A stretch of DNA of 64,000 bases from JALZVT01 sp964634815 (GTDB lineage: Bacteria > Pseudomonadota > Gammaproteobacteria > Pseudomonadales > Azotimanducaceae): assembly GCA_964634815.1 (NCBI GenBank), contig CAZWMD010000012.1:1-64000 (forward strand), in the 5' to 3' direction. The position numbers and the translations under genes were made by a program. How positions within the stretch are numbered: the stretch's first letter is position 1; every line of letters begins with the position of its first letter. This document shows, piece by piece, positions 25,657-35,695 of this stretch. The notes beneath the pieces are model-generated. The model searched no databases, was not told where the DNA came from, and saw nothing but the letters and a program-made list of their open reading frames with translations.

Positions 25657-26258
25657 ACCGGTCGCGATCAGCCCTGATTTTGGCCTCGGCATCGCCCCGT
25701 CGTACGCAGCTGCTTTCGGAGCTGGGTTTTGTGCATGAGGTCAGACCTGCAAACATTGATGAAACGCCTCTGCCAGGCGAACGACCGCTTGCCTATGTGC
25801 GCAGAATGGCGGCGGCAAAGGCACGCGCTGGTGTCATGGCGCTCGACTCTGCCGGTCAGGCAGTGTTGGCGGCAGATACTATCGTGCTCGTTGATGAGCA
25901 GATTCTTGGTAAGCCTCGCGACGAAGCGGACGCTATGCGGATGCTTGGTCTGTTGAGTGGCCGTACCCATCAGGTAGCAACCGCTGTATGTTTGCGCGAA
26001 GGTGTCCGACAATCTGCAGCCTGCGTTGTCGTTGACGTCCAGTTTCGGTCAGTAAGCCTTCAGGAGGCCCGTGCATACTGGGCGACAGGTGAACCTTCAG
26101 ACAAAGCGGGTGGTTATGGCATCCAGGGCGCCGCAGCGCAATTTGTTAATAAAATTGACGGAAGCTATACGGGGGTGATTGGGCTGCCCCAGACGGAAAC
26201 CCTCGCCTTGTTGGCTAGTCTTGGACATATGGCAGATCCTGGGGGCGAATTGTCGTAG
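25653..26258 (+). CDS. maf: Maf-type nucleoside triphosphate pyrophosphatase
   Basis: About 201 residues. ASASPRRTQLLSELG (about 9-23) is the phosphate-binding motif, and AADTIVLVDEQILGKPRD carries the catalytic Asp and the KP(x)D loop. Maf proteins hydrolyse dTTP/UTP or modified pyrimidine nucleotides, a house-cleaning function. I chose the ATG at 25653, which overlaps the mreD stop, over the upstream in-frame codon at 25614. RNase G follows, as in many gammaproteobacteria. Confidence 0.95.
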   Translation: MNRSRSALILASASPRRTQLLSELGFVHEVRPANIDETPLPGERPLAYVRRMAAAKARAGVMALDSAGQAVLAADTIVLVDEQILGKPRDEADAMRMLGLLSGRTHQVATAVCLREGVRQSAACVVVDVQFRSVSLQEARAYWATGEPSDKAGGYGIQGAAAQFVNKIDGSYTGVIGLPQTETLALLASLGHMADPGGELS

Positions 26259-26343
26259 CCCCGGGCACTGTCGAACAGAGCCGGGTGTTACAGTGAGGGT
26301 GGCTATCGGGCCGACGTTCAGACAGTTCGTAACTAAGAAAACT

Positions 26344-27963
26344 ATGCAGCAACCACCTCGTACAGATGAACTGTCGACGACTGGCCAGGAGCTCCCGGAG
26401 GCTTCTTGTGATCTTGGTCGCCCAGATGCTGTGGAAGAGGCTACCGCTGTGGCTGTGACGCGACCTGACGAGCAGTTGCTGATCTCTGCGACCCCCTTTG
26501 AGGTGCGTCTTGCCATTATGGCTCAGGGACAGCTGCAAGAGCTTCATATTACGCCAACCGGAAGTGATTCCCATGTTGGCACCGTGGCATTGGGCAAAGT
26601 TCTGCGGGTGCTACCCGGCATGCAGGCTGCGTTTGTGGAGTTGGGGCTTGCACGGCCTGGTTTCCTGCACGCCCGAGATATTGAGCGACCGCTGGTGGCC
26701 AACGATGGTGCCATGGTTGATGCGCGAGATATTCGCAAGTTGGTTCATGAAGGGCAGGTATTGCCGGTTCAGGTGCTAAAGGATCCCATTTCCAACAAAG
26801 GGGCACGGCTAACGACTAATCTGGCGCTGCCCTCGAGATTTTTGGTGCTTACACCAGATAGTCCGCATATCGGAGTCTCTCAGCGAATAACCGATGATTC
26901 AGAAAGAGATCGTTTACGAGAAGTAGCTGGCGACTGTGCTCGGCAAGTGGGTCTGCCGGTGGATCATGGTTTAATCGTGCGAACGGCGGCCATTGGCGCC
27001 ACTGCCGTTGAATTCATGGACGACTTGCAGATCTTGCTGGCGCTCTGGCGGCAATTGGAGGCAGTTCGACCCGCGGCAAAAACCGGAGATGCGCTGTTTG
27101 TTGATCTACCCAACCACATCAGGGTTTTAAGAGATCTTGTGGGCCCACAAACACGCTTGATCTGCATCGATGATGCGCATACCTACGAATCGGTGGTGCA
27201 GTTTTCGCAGACCACGATGCCGGATTATCAGTACCCGATTAAACGCGCAAAAGAAGGCCAACCTCTTTTTGAGCGTCGTGGTGTCGAGGCGCAAATTCGA
27301 GCCGCCTTGAAACCGAGGGTGAGTCTGCCCTCCGGGGGTTATCTGGTTGTCGAACAGACCGAAGCTATGGTGACGATTGACGTGAACACGGGCGGTTTTA
27401 CCGGGTCGCACTCTCTTGAGGAGACGGTTTATATAACCAATTTGGAAGCAGCACGTGAATTACCTCGACAGTTTCGACTACGCAATCTCGGCGGGCTGAT
27501 CGTGATTGATTTCATTGATATGGAGTCTGAACAAAATCAGGATGCGGTGTTCAACGCGTTGCGCGACGGTTGTAAGACGGACTCGGCGCGAGTGCGGTTA
27601 TCGCGCATGTCCGAGTTTGGCCTGGTTGAACTGTCTCGCAAACGTACTCGTGAGAGTTTAACTCGCCAGCTTTGCGAGCCTTGCCCGGATTGTCAGGGTC
27701 TTGGAGTAACGCTGCGACCTCAGGTGGTTGCCTTTGAAATAATGCGTGCCCTTCACAGGCTTCGCGACCGAACAGACTCTCTACCAGTGCAGGAATACCT
27801 TATTGTCGCAACGGACCAGGTCATAGATCGATTGCTTGGTGAGGATGCTGAACATCTTTCGAGTATTACCCAGGATCTACCGGCGCCGGTTCGACTGCAG
27901 CGCGATGCAAACGCAGCGGTAGATCACTGGGAATTGATCGAACGTCCGGCGCAAGCTCGATGA
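26344..27963 (+). CDS. rng: Ribonuclease G
   Basis: A single-strand endoribonuclease of the RNase E/G family that matures 16S rRNA 5' ends and degrades some mRNAs. The conserved start ISATPFEVRLAI is followed by the S1 domain, then the DNase I-like catalytic core with TIDVNTGGFTG (near residue 343) and VIDFIDM (near 386), whose aspartates bind magnesium. CEPCPDC (about 444-450) is the zinc link for dimerisation. From the ATG at 26344 the protein carries some 45 extra N-terminal residues compared with E. coli RNase G, so the true start could be later. Confidence 0.93.
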   Translation: MQQPPRTDELSTTGQELPEASCDLGRPDAVEEATAVAVTRPDEQLLISATPFEVRLAIMAQGQLQELHITPTGSDSHVGTVALGKVLRVLPGMQAAFVELGLARPGFLHARDIERPLVANDGAMVDARDIRKLVHEGQVLPVQVLKDPISNKGARLTTNLALPSRFLVLTPDSPHIGVSQRITDDSERDRLREVAGDCARQVGLPVDHGLIVRTAAIGATAVEFMDDLQILLALWRQLEAVRPAAKTGDALFVDLPNHIRVLRDLVGPQTRLICIDDAHTYESVVQFSQTTMPDYQYPIKRAKEGQPLFERRGVEAQIRAALKPRVSLPSGGYLVVEQTEAMVTIDVNTGGFTGSHSLEETVYITNLEAARELPRQFRLRNLGGLIVIDFIDMESEQNQDAVFNALRDGCKTDSARVRLSRMSEFGLVELSRKRTRESLTRQLCEPCPDCQGLGVTLRPQVVAFEIMRALHRLRDRTDSLPVQEYLIVATDQVIDRLLGEDAEHLSSITQDLPAPVRLQRDANAAVDHWELIERPAQAR

Positions 27964-27974
27964 TGGTGTAGGCA

Positions 27975-30900
27975 ATGAGCTCTGTGATCGATAAATCATC
28001 AGAACAGCAAGGGCCTGTTGCGTCGGCCCCGGGGGAACTGCAGCTGCAGGCCCGGGATGCGACTGTCGCTCCCTATTTGGTGCGCCCGGTATTTTTCATC
28101 CTGACCGTCTTGCTGGTTTTGGCGGCACTGACCCAAGCGGGGGGGCGTATTTTATTTGCCAACCTCGATCGCCTGGAACCGCGTATTAATGAATTGCTGG
28201 CGCCCCAGGGTATCAAACTAAGCGAAATCTCTGGTCATTGGCGCTTCTTCAATCCCCTGCTGAAGGTAGCGTCAGGTTCGGCTCCTGGCGCAAGCTTTGG
28301 TCCCTCCTGGGCGGAGATTGATACTCTTGAAAGTCTTGCGCGCAACCGGGTAATTCTGCGTAACGCGGCAGTGTCAGATGTAAGACTAACCCTGAGTCAG
28401 GATGAAGCGGGCGAATGGAGTTTGGAAGGTCGGCGGCCCACAGAACTGGCATTCGATTGGCAAAGTCTGCTCTGGCACAGCGACCAACTTGATCTGCGAG
28501 CGCTTGTCAGGCTTCGGGGACATGAGTTGCCAGCGAGCGAAATGGTGGTGAATGCAGGTATTACCAATTTGGGTGGTCGCCATCGCGGGGATATCCGGAT
28601 CGCCAATGTTGCGGGGAGTCCTTTGGCTGGGAGTGCCCATGATGCCGCTCACAAAGACAACTGTGATACAACGCTGACCAACCGGCTCGCTGATGCCAGC
28701 TCGCTTGAGAGTACAGCCTGTGATTTTCGGGCCCAGTACAATGTCGAAGAATCCGCCCTGTGGTTTAGGCCTCGCAGCGGTGGTGGCTTGATCCAGGCCA
28801 GTGGCTTCCATCTACGCGACAGCGCGGCAGCCCTTGTTGGGGTCGAAGATTTGAAGCTTGGTACGTTGGATGCGCGTATGCGCTTGCACAACGAGCGTTT
28901 CAACGGGCCGCTGCGCATTCTTGATTCTCATGTCCAGTTGCGTGGAGGCAAACCGGTCAACCTTAGTTTGCTGGCCCAGGGCTGGTCTGAAGATGATGGC
29001 AGTGCGGCGCGATTTTCGATTCAAGCCATGCAGCTCGGTAACTCTGAGAGTGAACTTGAAGTCAACGATTCGCTGGTCAACTGGTCCCAGCAATCGGGGT
29101 TAATGTTGAGAGTTCCCGATGTTCGAGTGGATGACATTACCGCGATTGTCGGGCACATGTTGTCGCCTGAGATACCAACAGCTTTGTGGATCAAGCGCCT
29201 TGGCATGACCGGGCGCTTTACTCGTTTGTTGGCGAGCTGGTCGAGCGAGGCAGGGCTCGGGTTTGGAGGAGATTTTGATTCAGTAGCGATGCGCAACTTT
29301 CGTGGTGTTCCCAAAGTAGATCATCTTGCTGGTAGCTTTACCGGTGGGCCGGGTTACCTGCAATTGCGAATGCTTGATTCGACAGCCACGGTTGGCTTTC
29401 CCCAACTTTATCGGGACGAGCAATTCTACAATTCCTTGAGTGGCGAAATACTCCTGTACTTTGGCCAGGATTACTTTGGCATGGAAGGCAGCAATCTGCG
29501 TTTCAAGGACTCGGTCGCGACAACCAGCGGCAGCTTTTCTTTGGTTTCAACCAAGCCGCTGACCAATAATCACATAACGCTGGCCCTTGAATCGGATGCG
29601 GGAGAGTTTGCCGATCTTTCCCCTTATGTACCCTATAAGTTGCCGCAGAATATTCTGGACTGGCTGGCAGAAAGCGGTCTTGAGGCGAAGCTTGAAGCCC
29701 CTCGATTTGTGATGCACGGGCCGCTGCGCGAAGAAGAAAGCCAGATGGGACGCAGCTACCTGATTGATGCGGAGATGCACCAGGGAGCGATGGTTTTCAA
29801 CCCCGAGTGGCCTCGCATTACCAATGCTGAGGGCCGGGTTAGAGTCGCTCACTCCAGCATCAGCGCAGACCTTGCCAAGGCCACACTTGCGGGTATGGCT
29901 TTAGAAAATATGCAAATTCGATTGCCCTCCGGCACGGCGAGCGTGCAGGCGACAGGTACCGCCGTGTTTGACGCCAGTGCCGGTCTCGAATTCATACGCT
30001 CCACGCCGTTGAAATCGTCCATGGATTTTGTGGCTGATGATTGGTGGGCTGAAGGACAAATGCGTTTAGCCATTGATCTTGACCTGCCTCTGGAAACCGA
30101 GACTTCTGGAGAGCTTGATCCCAGAGTGAGCGTAGAAATTAGCGGCCAGTTGCAAGACACGACGTTTGGATTGCCCGAAGCCGGTCTTACATTCACCGGA
30201 CTGCGGGGGCCGCTGCGCTACACCTATCCTTACGAACTGACGGGTAAGAACATTGCCGGCAACCTGTTCAACCGGTCGATGACTCTGGATATGGACACGC
30301 AAACTATTGGTGATGCGCCCCCTGGTAAGCCCGCGCGCTTCGCCCCGCGTCGAATCGATTTCTCGATGCAAGGCGCCATGCACTCGGATGACATGTGGCC
30401 GCTACTTAGTATGGAGCCTTCGAAAATTGTTGATGGAGTTTTCGATTTTGATGCGGTGTATTCAACGGAAACAAATAGTGATTCTGCCCCGACGCTGTCA
30501 GCGAAAACCAATCTGGCTGGAACAACCGTAACCTTGCCCGCGCCGCTTGGAAAGGCGGCGGCTGAGCTTTCGCCAACGGAAATTAGCGTCGAGTTCGGCA
30601 ACACTCAGACCAGAGCCAATTTGTCTTATCAGGGTATGTTAAGTGCAGAGCTAGGAATCGAAGCCGGGGGTATTGTTGGTGGGCATCTGCGACTTGTGGA
30701 TGCAACCACTGGTTCTGATTCTTCTGGACAATTGATAACAACTCAGGAACCGGCGCGCTTCGCGCAGTGGAACAATTCCCGAGGGGCAGTGTTGATCGAC
30801 GGAGCCCTTAGCTCAGCGGATGTTGCCGAATGGGCCGCCGGGTCGGAAGAAGGTGTAGACCTGCCTCCCTATCGGATTGTTGACCTCAAGATTAGACGCG

Positions 30901-32291
30901 CTCTGTTGGGCGATTTTGAGATTCCCTCCGTTGTTGTTTCCGGGGAAAGCGATGAATCCTTGCTGTCCCTTAGATTTGAATCAGAGACCGCTGCGGGTGA
31001 GCTGGTTGCGCCCGAAGAGGGCATGACTGAACTGAATCTTGCACGATTTATTTACACAGATCAGGATTCTGGCAGTGCGACGGATGCTCTCAATGACCTC
31101 GATGAGGATGAGATCATGGCCAGCCTGTTTGCGGAGTCGGGTGAGCCGAAAGATTCTCTTATCGAACCTGACCCGCTGACACCTGAGATGATGGCGTCTT
31201 TGCAAGACATGGACGTACAGATAGAGAGCCTGGTGATCGATGGCGAAGACTATGGCAACTGGTCTTTTGAAATTCGCACCACTCCAGCGGGTGTCGCCTT
31301 CTCATCACTCGAAGCGTCGCTTAAAGGCATCACGGTGGTTTCTGAAGAGGGTGCTCAGTGGGACAGAATAGAAAATCGTACATCGATAAGCACCAAGTTA
31401 ACCGCCGAAGATATGGGAGATGTCTTGGAACAGTGGGGCTATGCACGCTCAATAGAAACTGAATCGATGCTGACCTACGCGTCTGTCTCCTGGCCTGGGT
31501 CGCCGTTGAATTTTGAGCTATTGCAGTTGCAAGGAGATATCGCTGCCGGTATCAAAACCGGTCGGTTCCTGGATGTGACCAGTGGTAACAACGCGTTGCG
31601 GATCTTCAGCTTGCTGAATTTCACCGCCATTGCAAAACGCATGAGTTTGAATTTCAAAGATGTTTTTGGGCGTGGCGTCAGCTTTGAAAAAGTGGAAGCT
31701 ACTACTCGATTAGACGAGGGCCTGATTCGCTTTACCAAGCCAATGCGAGTTGAAGGTACTGGCGGCGATTTCAAGGTTAACGGCAGTATTGACCTTAACG
31801 CCGGAGTGCTGGACAACGAAATGGTGGTGACGCTGCCGGTAAACAAGAGTTTGCCCTGGCTAGGTGCCTATCTGGCCCTGGCGAACCCGGTAGTAGGTAT
31901 TGGGGTTCTTGTAGGGGAGCGCATACTGCGCAAGCCGATCAAAGAGCTTTCCAGTGCCAAATACAGGGTGACTGGCCCAGCGGATGACCCGCAACTGGAA
32001 TTGGTCAGTGTATTTGATCGATCCATGGACGATGGCGATTCTGATGGCAATGAGATCGAAGTTCCAGATGATCTACCGCCTCTGGAAGAACTGATCGAGG
32101 AAGCGCCGGAGACGTTGCAAACCCTGGATTCAGATTCTGAATCGGAAGTTGATGGTTCCATCACGCCGTCTGCGGCAGAATCGGCAACGGTGGGGGACTT
32201 CACTCACAACACAAGCACGCAACAAGACGCAGACCAATACAATAAGGAGAGTGTCCCAGATGGGAGCATCGCAACTAGCCCTGGCACATGA
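27975..32291 (+). CDS. yhdP: YhdP family AsmA-like protein
   Basis: A very large 1438-residue inner-membrane-anchored protein of the TIGR02099/AsmA-like group. One membrane segment near the N-terminus (about 37-56, VFFILTVLLVLAAL) is followed by a long beta-rich periplasmic part (DUF3971 region, for example ISGHWRFFNPLLKV) and an AsmA-type C-terminal part (LDVTSGNNALRIFSLLNF). E. coli YhdP, with TamB and YdbH, moves phospholipids to the outer membrane. The last 90 residues are an acidic, Ser/Glu-rich tail. In relatives a nitrilase gene often follows; here tldD follows directly and overlaps the 3' end by 32 nt. Confidence 0.93.
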   Translation: MSSVIDKSSEQQGPVASAPGELQLQARDATVAPYLVRPVFFILTVLLVLAALTQAGGRILFANLDRLEPRINELLAPQGIKLSEISGHWRFFNPLLKVASGSAPGASFGPSWAEIDTLESLARNRVILRNAAVSDVRLTLSQDEAGEWSLEGRRPTELAFDWQSLLWHSDQLDLRALVRLRGHELPASEMVVNAGITNLGGRHRGDIRIANVAGSPLAGSAHDAAHKDNCDTTLTNRLADASSLESTACDFRAQYNVEESALWFRPRSGGGLIQASGFHLRDSAAALVGVEDLKLGTLDARMRLHNERFNGPLRILDSHVQLRGGKPVNLSLLAQGWSEDDGSAARFSIQAMQLGNSESELEVNDSLVNWSQQSGLMLRVPDVRVDDITAIVGHMLSPEIPTALWIKRLGMTGRFTRLLASWSSEAGLGFGGDFDSVAMRNFRGVPKVDHLAGSFTGGPGYLQLRMLDSTATVGFPQLYRDEQFYNSLSGEILLYFGQDYFGMEGSNLRFKDSVATTSGSFSLVSTKPLTNNHITLALESDAGEFADLSPYVPYKLPQNILDWLAESGLEAKLEAPRFVMHGPLREEESQMGRSYLIDAEMHQGAMVFNPEWPRITNAEGRVRVAHSSISADLAKATLAGMALENMQIRLPSGTASVQATGTAVFDASAGLEFIRSTPLKSSMDFVADDWWAEGQMRLAIDLDLPLETETSGELDPRVSVEISGQLQDTTFGLPEAGLTFTGLRGPLRYTYPYELTGKNIAGNLFNRSMTLDMDTQTIGDAPPGKPARFAPRRIDFSMQGAMHSDDMWPLLSMEPSKIVDGVFDFDAVYSTETNSDSAPTLSAKTNLAGTTVTLPAPLGKAAAELSPTEISVEFGNTQTRANLSYQGMLSAELGIEAGGIVGGHLRLVDATTGSDSSGQLITTQEPARFAQWNNSRGAVLIDGALSSADVAEWAAGSEEGVDLPPYRIVDLKIRRALLGDFEIPSVVVSGESDESLLSLRFESETAAGELVAPEEGMTELNLARFIYTDQDSGSATDALNDLDEDEIMASLFAESGEPKDSLIEPDPLTPEMMASLQDMDVQIESLVIDGEDYGNWSFEIRTTPAGVAFSSLEASLKGITVVSEEGAQWDRIENRTSISTKLTAEDMGDVLEQWGYARSIETESMLTYASVSWPGSPLNFELLQLQGDIAAGIKTGRFLDVTSGNNALRIFSLLNFTAIAKRMSLNFKDVFGRGVSFEKVEATTRLDEGLIRFTKPMRVEGTGGDFKVNGSIDLNAGVLDNEMVVTLPVNKSLPWLGAYLALANPVVGIGVLVGERILRKPIKELSSAKYRVTGPADDPQLELVSVFDRSMDDGDSDGNEIEVPDDLPPLEELIEEAPETLQTLDSDSESEVDGSITPSAAESATVGDFTHNTSTQQDADQYNKESVPDGSIATSPGT

Positions 32292-33705
32292 GCAGCTGAT
32301 TGCCGGCAGTGGATTAACAGACGCTGACCTCGGGACTGCTATGGATGAGCTAATGGCTCACTCCCTGGATTTGGGCGAGTTGTATTTTCAGCACACCAAA
32401 TCTGAAAGTTGGGCGCTGGATGACGGTAAGGTGAAAGACGGTGCTTTTTCCGTTGATCGAGGCGTCGGTGTGCGGGCAGTAAGTGGCGAGAAAACAGGCT
32501 TTGCTTATGCAGACAGCATTGAGTTGCCGGCGCTGTTGCAGGCCGCCAGAGCGGCGCGAGGCATCGCTGCTGCGGGACAAAACGGCCATGTAAGAGCGCC
32601 AAGTTCGGTGTCGGCGCAGGACCGATTTGTTGCCATCGACCCGATCGGCGGACTCGACGAGGCCGCCAAAGTAGATCTGTTGCGGCGGGTTGAAGCCGTT
32701 GCCCGCGGGACTGATCCGCGAGTTATAGAAGTGAATGTGCGTCTGTCGTGTAATGCCGACAGCTCCCTGGTTCTGTCTAGTGATGGCGTTCTGGCGGGGG
32801 ATATTCGACCCTTGATACGGCTCGACGTCTCGGTGATCGTAGAAGACAAGGGCCGCAGAGAACGCGGTTCTTCTGGTGGCGGGGGCAGGCACCCGCTGGA
32901 CTTCCTGTTGGAAGATGACCGGTGTTTTGGCTATGCACGGGAAGCCGTGCGTATGGCATTGGTTAATCTTGAAGCCATAGATGCGCCCGCCGGTCCCATG
33001 CCGGTAGTACTGGGGCCGGGCTGGCCGGCCGTATTGCTGCACGAAGCCGTGGGGCACGGATTGGAAGGCGACTTTAATCGCAAGGGCACATCGGCCTATG
33101 CTAATCGCGTTGGGGAGCAGGTTGCGTCCAAGCTCTGCACCGTGGTTGATGACGGTACCCTTGCTGATCGCCGAGGGTCGTTGACGACAGACGATGAAGG
33201 CACGCCGACGCAGCGCACCACCCTGATCGAGAACGGTATCTTGAAGGGCTACCTGCAAGACAAAATGAATGCCGGGCTGATGAATACAACCAGTACCGGC
33301 AATGCCCGTCGTCAGTCCTATGCTCACCTGCCGATGCCACGCATGACCAATACCTTCATGCTTGGCGGTCCTCACGATCCTGGTGAAATTCTTGAAAGCG
33401 TGAAGACAGGAATCTATGCCGTGAATTTTGGTGGTGGTCAGGTAGATATCACTTCCGGCCGTTTTGTGTTCTCGTCAACCGAGGCCTACTTGATCGAAAA
33501 CGGCAAGGCGACGGTGCCCGTACGCGGTGCGACCTTGATTGGTAACGGCCCAGATGTGATGAACCGGGTGTCTATGGTTGGCAACGATCTGGCGCTCGAT
33601 GCGGGCGTTGGTGTCTGCGGTAAGGACGGCCAGAGTGTACCGGTGGGCGTTGGTCAGCCGACCCTGCTAATAGACGAGGTAACAGTAGGCGGAACCCAGG
33701 CCTAG
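32260..33705 (+). CDS. tldD: Metalloprotease TldD
   Basis: A 481-residue zinc protease subunit that with PmbA (TldE) trims peptides such as microcin B17 precursor and the CcdA antitoxin. The zinc motif HEAVGHGLEGD lies at about residues 260-270. I chose the ATG at 32260 because AAGGAG lies just upstream (32244-32249); the longer frame upstream lies inside yhdP. Its stop codon shares bases with that of the convergent darP gene (CTAG at 33702-33705). Confidence 0.97.
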   Translation: MGASQLALAHEQLIAGSGLTDADLGTAMDELMAHSLDLGELYFQHTKSESWALDDGKVKDGAFSVDRGVGVRAVSGEKTGFAYADSIELPALLQAARAARGIAAAGQNGHVRAPSSVSAQDRFVAIDPIGGLDEAAKVDLLRRVEAVARGTDPRVIEVNVRLSCNADSSLVLSSDGVLAGDIRPLIRLDVSVIVEDKGRRERGSSGGGGRHPLDFLLEDDRCFGYAREAVRMALVNLEAIDAPAGPMPVVLGPGWPAVLLHEAVGHGLEGDFNRKGTSAYANRVGEQVASKLCTVVDDGTLADRRGSLTTDDEGTPTQRTTLIENGILKGYLQDKMNAGLMNTTSTGNARRQSYAHLPMPRMTNTFMLGGPHDPGEILESVKTGIYAVNFGGGQVDITSGRFVFSSTEAYLIENGKATVPVRGATLIGNGPDVMNRVSMVGNDLALDAGVGVCGKDGQSVPVGVGQPTLLIDEVTVGGTQA

Positions 33706-34271
33706 AAGATGCTGGCTAGCTTTCGGTATAGCGCTCTGGTGGCTTTTTTCCTCTGGGCTTCGTCTTTTGCACTGCGCACTCTGCGAATCAGGACGCGCAA
33801 TTCCTGGGCTGAAGACTGTCGTTGTTCCGTCAGGAATTCGGTTAGCGCAGAATCTTCTGCGATTAGCCGCTCGCGCCAGTTCTCAAGTTCTTGGTGCACT
33901 CGTTTCGCGTTGGCATCATGTTGAGTCGCGGCGACATACCTTTCCTCAATGGCTTTGGCTTCCTCCGGATCCTCCCGCAGCAAACCGCCGATGTAGCCTC
34001 GCTGGCGGCGTTTGGCGCTGTTACTGGTGATGCCCTGGTAGTGGGTAATGGCCTTGTATAGCTTTTCACTGATATCCAGTTCGCCAAGCGCTCGCGGACT
34101 CAGCTCGGCGAGCTTCATGCCCAGCGCCTTCAGGGCATCTGATTCGCGTTTTTTTGCTGACCGGCTGACCAGCTGTTCTTCCGGCCCCCCAGAGTCAGCT
34201 CCAGAATCAGCCTCAGCGCCTGGCGGTTGGGCAAATTCTGGGTCATTTTTTTTGTATTTTGATCGGGCCAT
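33702..34271 (-). CDS. darP: Ribosome-associated protein DarP (YjgA, DUF615)
   Basis: About 189 residues, highly charged and helical, as in YjgA/DarP, which binds late 50S subunits and helps their assembly. The family core is visible in LKALGMKLAELSPRAL, then HYQGITSNSAKRRQRGYIGGLLR. I chose the ATG at 34271 (MARSKYKKND); an earlier in-frame codon would run into pmbA. The gene is inserted between tldD and pmbA on the opposite strand, with 26 bp between its start and that of pmbA. Confidence 0.93.
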   Translation of the reverse strand: MARSKYKKNDPEFAQPPGAEADSGADSGGPEEQLVSRSAKKRESDALKALGMKLAELSPRALGELDISEKLYKAITHYQGITSNSAKRRQRGYIGGLLREDPEEAKAIEERYVAATQHDANAKRVHQELENWRERLIAEDSALTEFLTEQRQSSAQELRVLIRRVRSAKDEAQRKKATRALYRKLASIF

Positions 34272-34297
34272 TCCCGAATTGTATAGGACTGCACCCC

Positions 34298-35695
34298 ATG
34301 GTTCGTCGCTCTGATTCTTCAAACACCGCTGTTTCTTCTGGCAATACAGACTACGACAAGGCTGCTGCAGAAGCGCATCTTGCCGGGTTGGTCGAACGTA
34401 TTGTGGCGGAGGCGCAAAAACAGGGGGCGGATAGCGTCGAGGCGTCTGCCAGCTCTGACCGTGGGTTGGGGGTTAATGTCCGCCAGGGTGATATTGAAAC
34501 GGTTGAATACACCCAGGAGCGGGGTTTTGGCGTGACGGTCTATCGGCACACCAGCGACGGTATCTGCAAGGGCAGTGCGAGCACCGCGGACGATCGGGAC
34601 GAGGCTATTGTCGAAACGGTCCGTGCTGCCTGCAATATTGCAAAGTATACTCAGCCAGATCCCTGTAGCGGATTGGCTGATGCCGGTCTGATGGCGCAAG
34701 ACTTCCCTGATCTCGACCTGCTTCACCCATGGATTCCGGAAGTCTCTGATGCACAAACCATGGCGCTGGCTTGCGAGGCTGCAGCCTTGGAGCACGACCC
34801 ACGCATCAAGCTCTCTGAAGGGGCAAGTGTTAATGCCTTTGTCGGTTCACGTGCCTATGGCAATTCGCATGGATTTACCGCGGCGTCGAGCGGCTCCAGG
34901 CAATCCATGAGTGCCATGGTGATCGGCCAGGACAACGACGGTATGCAGCGCGATTATTGGTACACCGTGGCACGCAATGCCAATGACCTTGATGATGCCG
35001 CCGAGGTTGGGCGCACCGCGGCAGAGCGGACGGTGGCGCGACTGGGTAGCCGACCTATTGCTACCGGTCGTTATCCCGTAGTGCTCGCACCTAATCTGAC
35101 TGCCGGGTTAATTGGAAATCTGATGTCGGCGATCAGTGGCGGAGCGCAATATCGTAAGTCCTCGTTCCTTCTGGATAGCATTGGGAAAACGGTTGCCAGT
35201 GGGCACATTCGATTGCATGAAGATCCTTTCTTGCCGCGAGCAATGGGCAGCGCAAGCTTTGATGGTGATGGCGTCGCAACCCGCCGGCAATCTTTTATTG
35301 CGGAAGGGGTGGTGCAGAACTATGTGATGGGGACCTACTCTGCCCGGCGCCTCGGTCTTGCCACCACAGCGAACTCCGGGGGTGTCCATAACCTGCATGT
35401 TGAAGGACGTACGCTGGCTTATGGTGATTTGCTTAAGGAAATGGGCACCGGTTTACTGATTACCGAGCTGATGGGCCAGGGCGTGAATCTGCTTACCGGG
35501 GATTATTCGCGCGGCGCTGCGGGTTTTTGGGTAGAAAATGGTGAAATCGTGCATGCCGTTGAGGAAGTCACGATCGCAAGTACGCTGCAAGAGATGTTAA
35601 CCCAGGTGGTGGCATTTGGAGACGATATAGACACGCGAGGTAATACCCGGTGTGGCAGCGTCTTGATCGAGCAGATGACGGTTGCGGCAGGCTAA
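34298..35695 (+). CDS. pmbA: TldE/PmbA, partner of TldD
   Basis: A 465-residue homologue of TldD without the HExxxH zinc motif; it forms the heterodimeric protease with TldD. The core includes GVTVYRHTSDGICKGSAS and, near the C-terminus, GDYSRGAAGFWVENGEI, which are typical of the family. The ATG at 34298 lies 26 bp from the divergent darP start. The stop codon overlaps that of the convergent mgtE gene. Confidence 0.97.
   Translation: MVRRSDSSNTAVSSGNTDYDKAAAEAHLAGLVERIVAEAQKQGADSVEASASSDRGLGVNVRQGDIETVEYTQERGFGVTVYRHTSDGICKGSASTADDRDEAIVETVRAACNIAKYTQPDPCSGLADAGLMAQDFPDLDLLHPWIPEVSDAQTMALACEAAALEHDPRIKLSEGASVNAFVGSRAYGNSHGFTAASSGSRQSMSAMVIGQDNDGMQRDYWYTVARNANDLDDAAEVGRTAAERTVARLGSRPIATGRYPVVLAPNLTAGLIGNLMSAISGGAQYRKSSFLLDSIGKTVASGHIRLHEDPFLPRAMGSASFDGDGVATRRQSFIAEGVVQNYVMGTYSARRLGLATTANSGGVHNLHVEGRTLAYGDLLKEMGTGLLITELMGQGVNLLTGDYSRGAAGFWVENGEIVHAVEEVTIASTLQEMLTQVVAFGDDIDTRGNTRCGSVLIEQMTVAAG

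Noticed and set aside
32350..33375. 341-codon open frame on the minus strand
   Set aside because: Lies wholly antisense inside tldD, which has a clear protease motif and family match; the translation shows no domain pattern.
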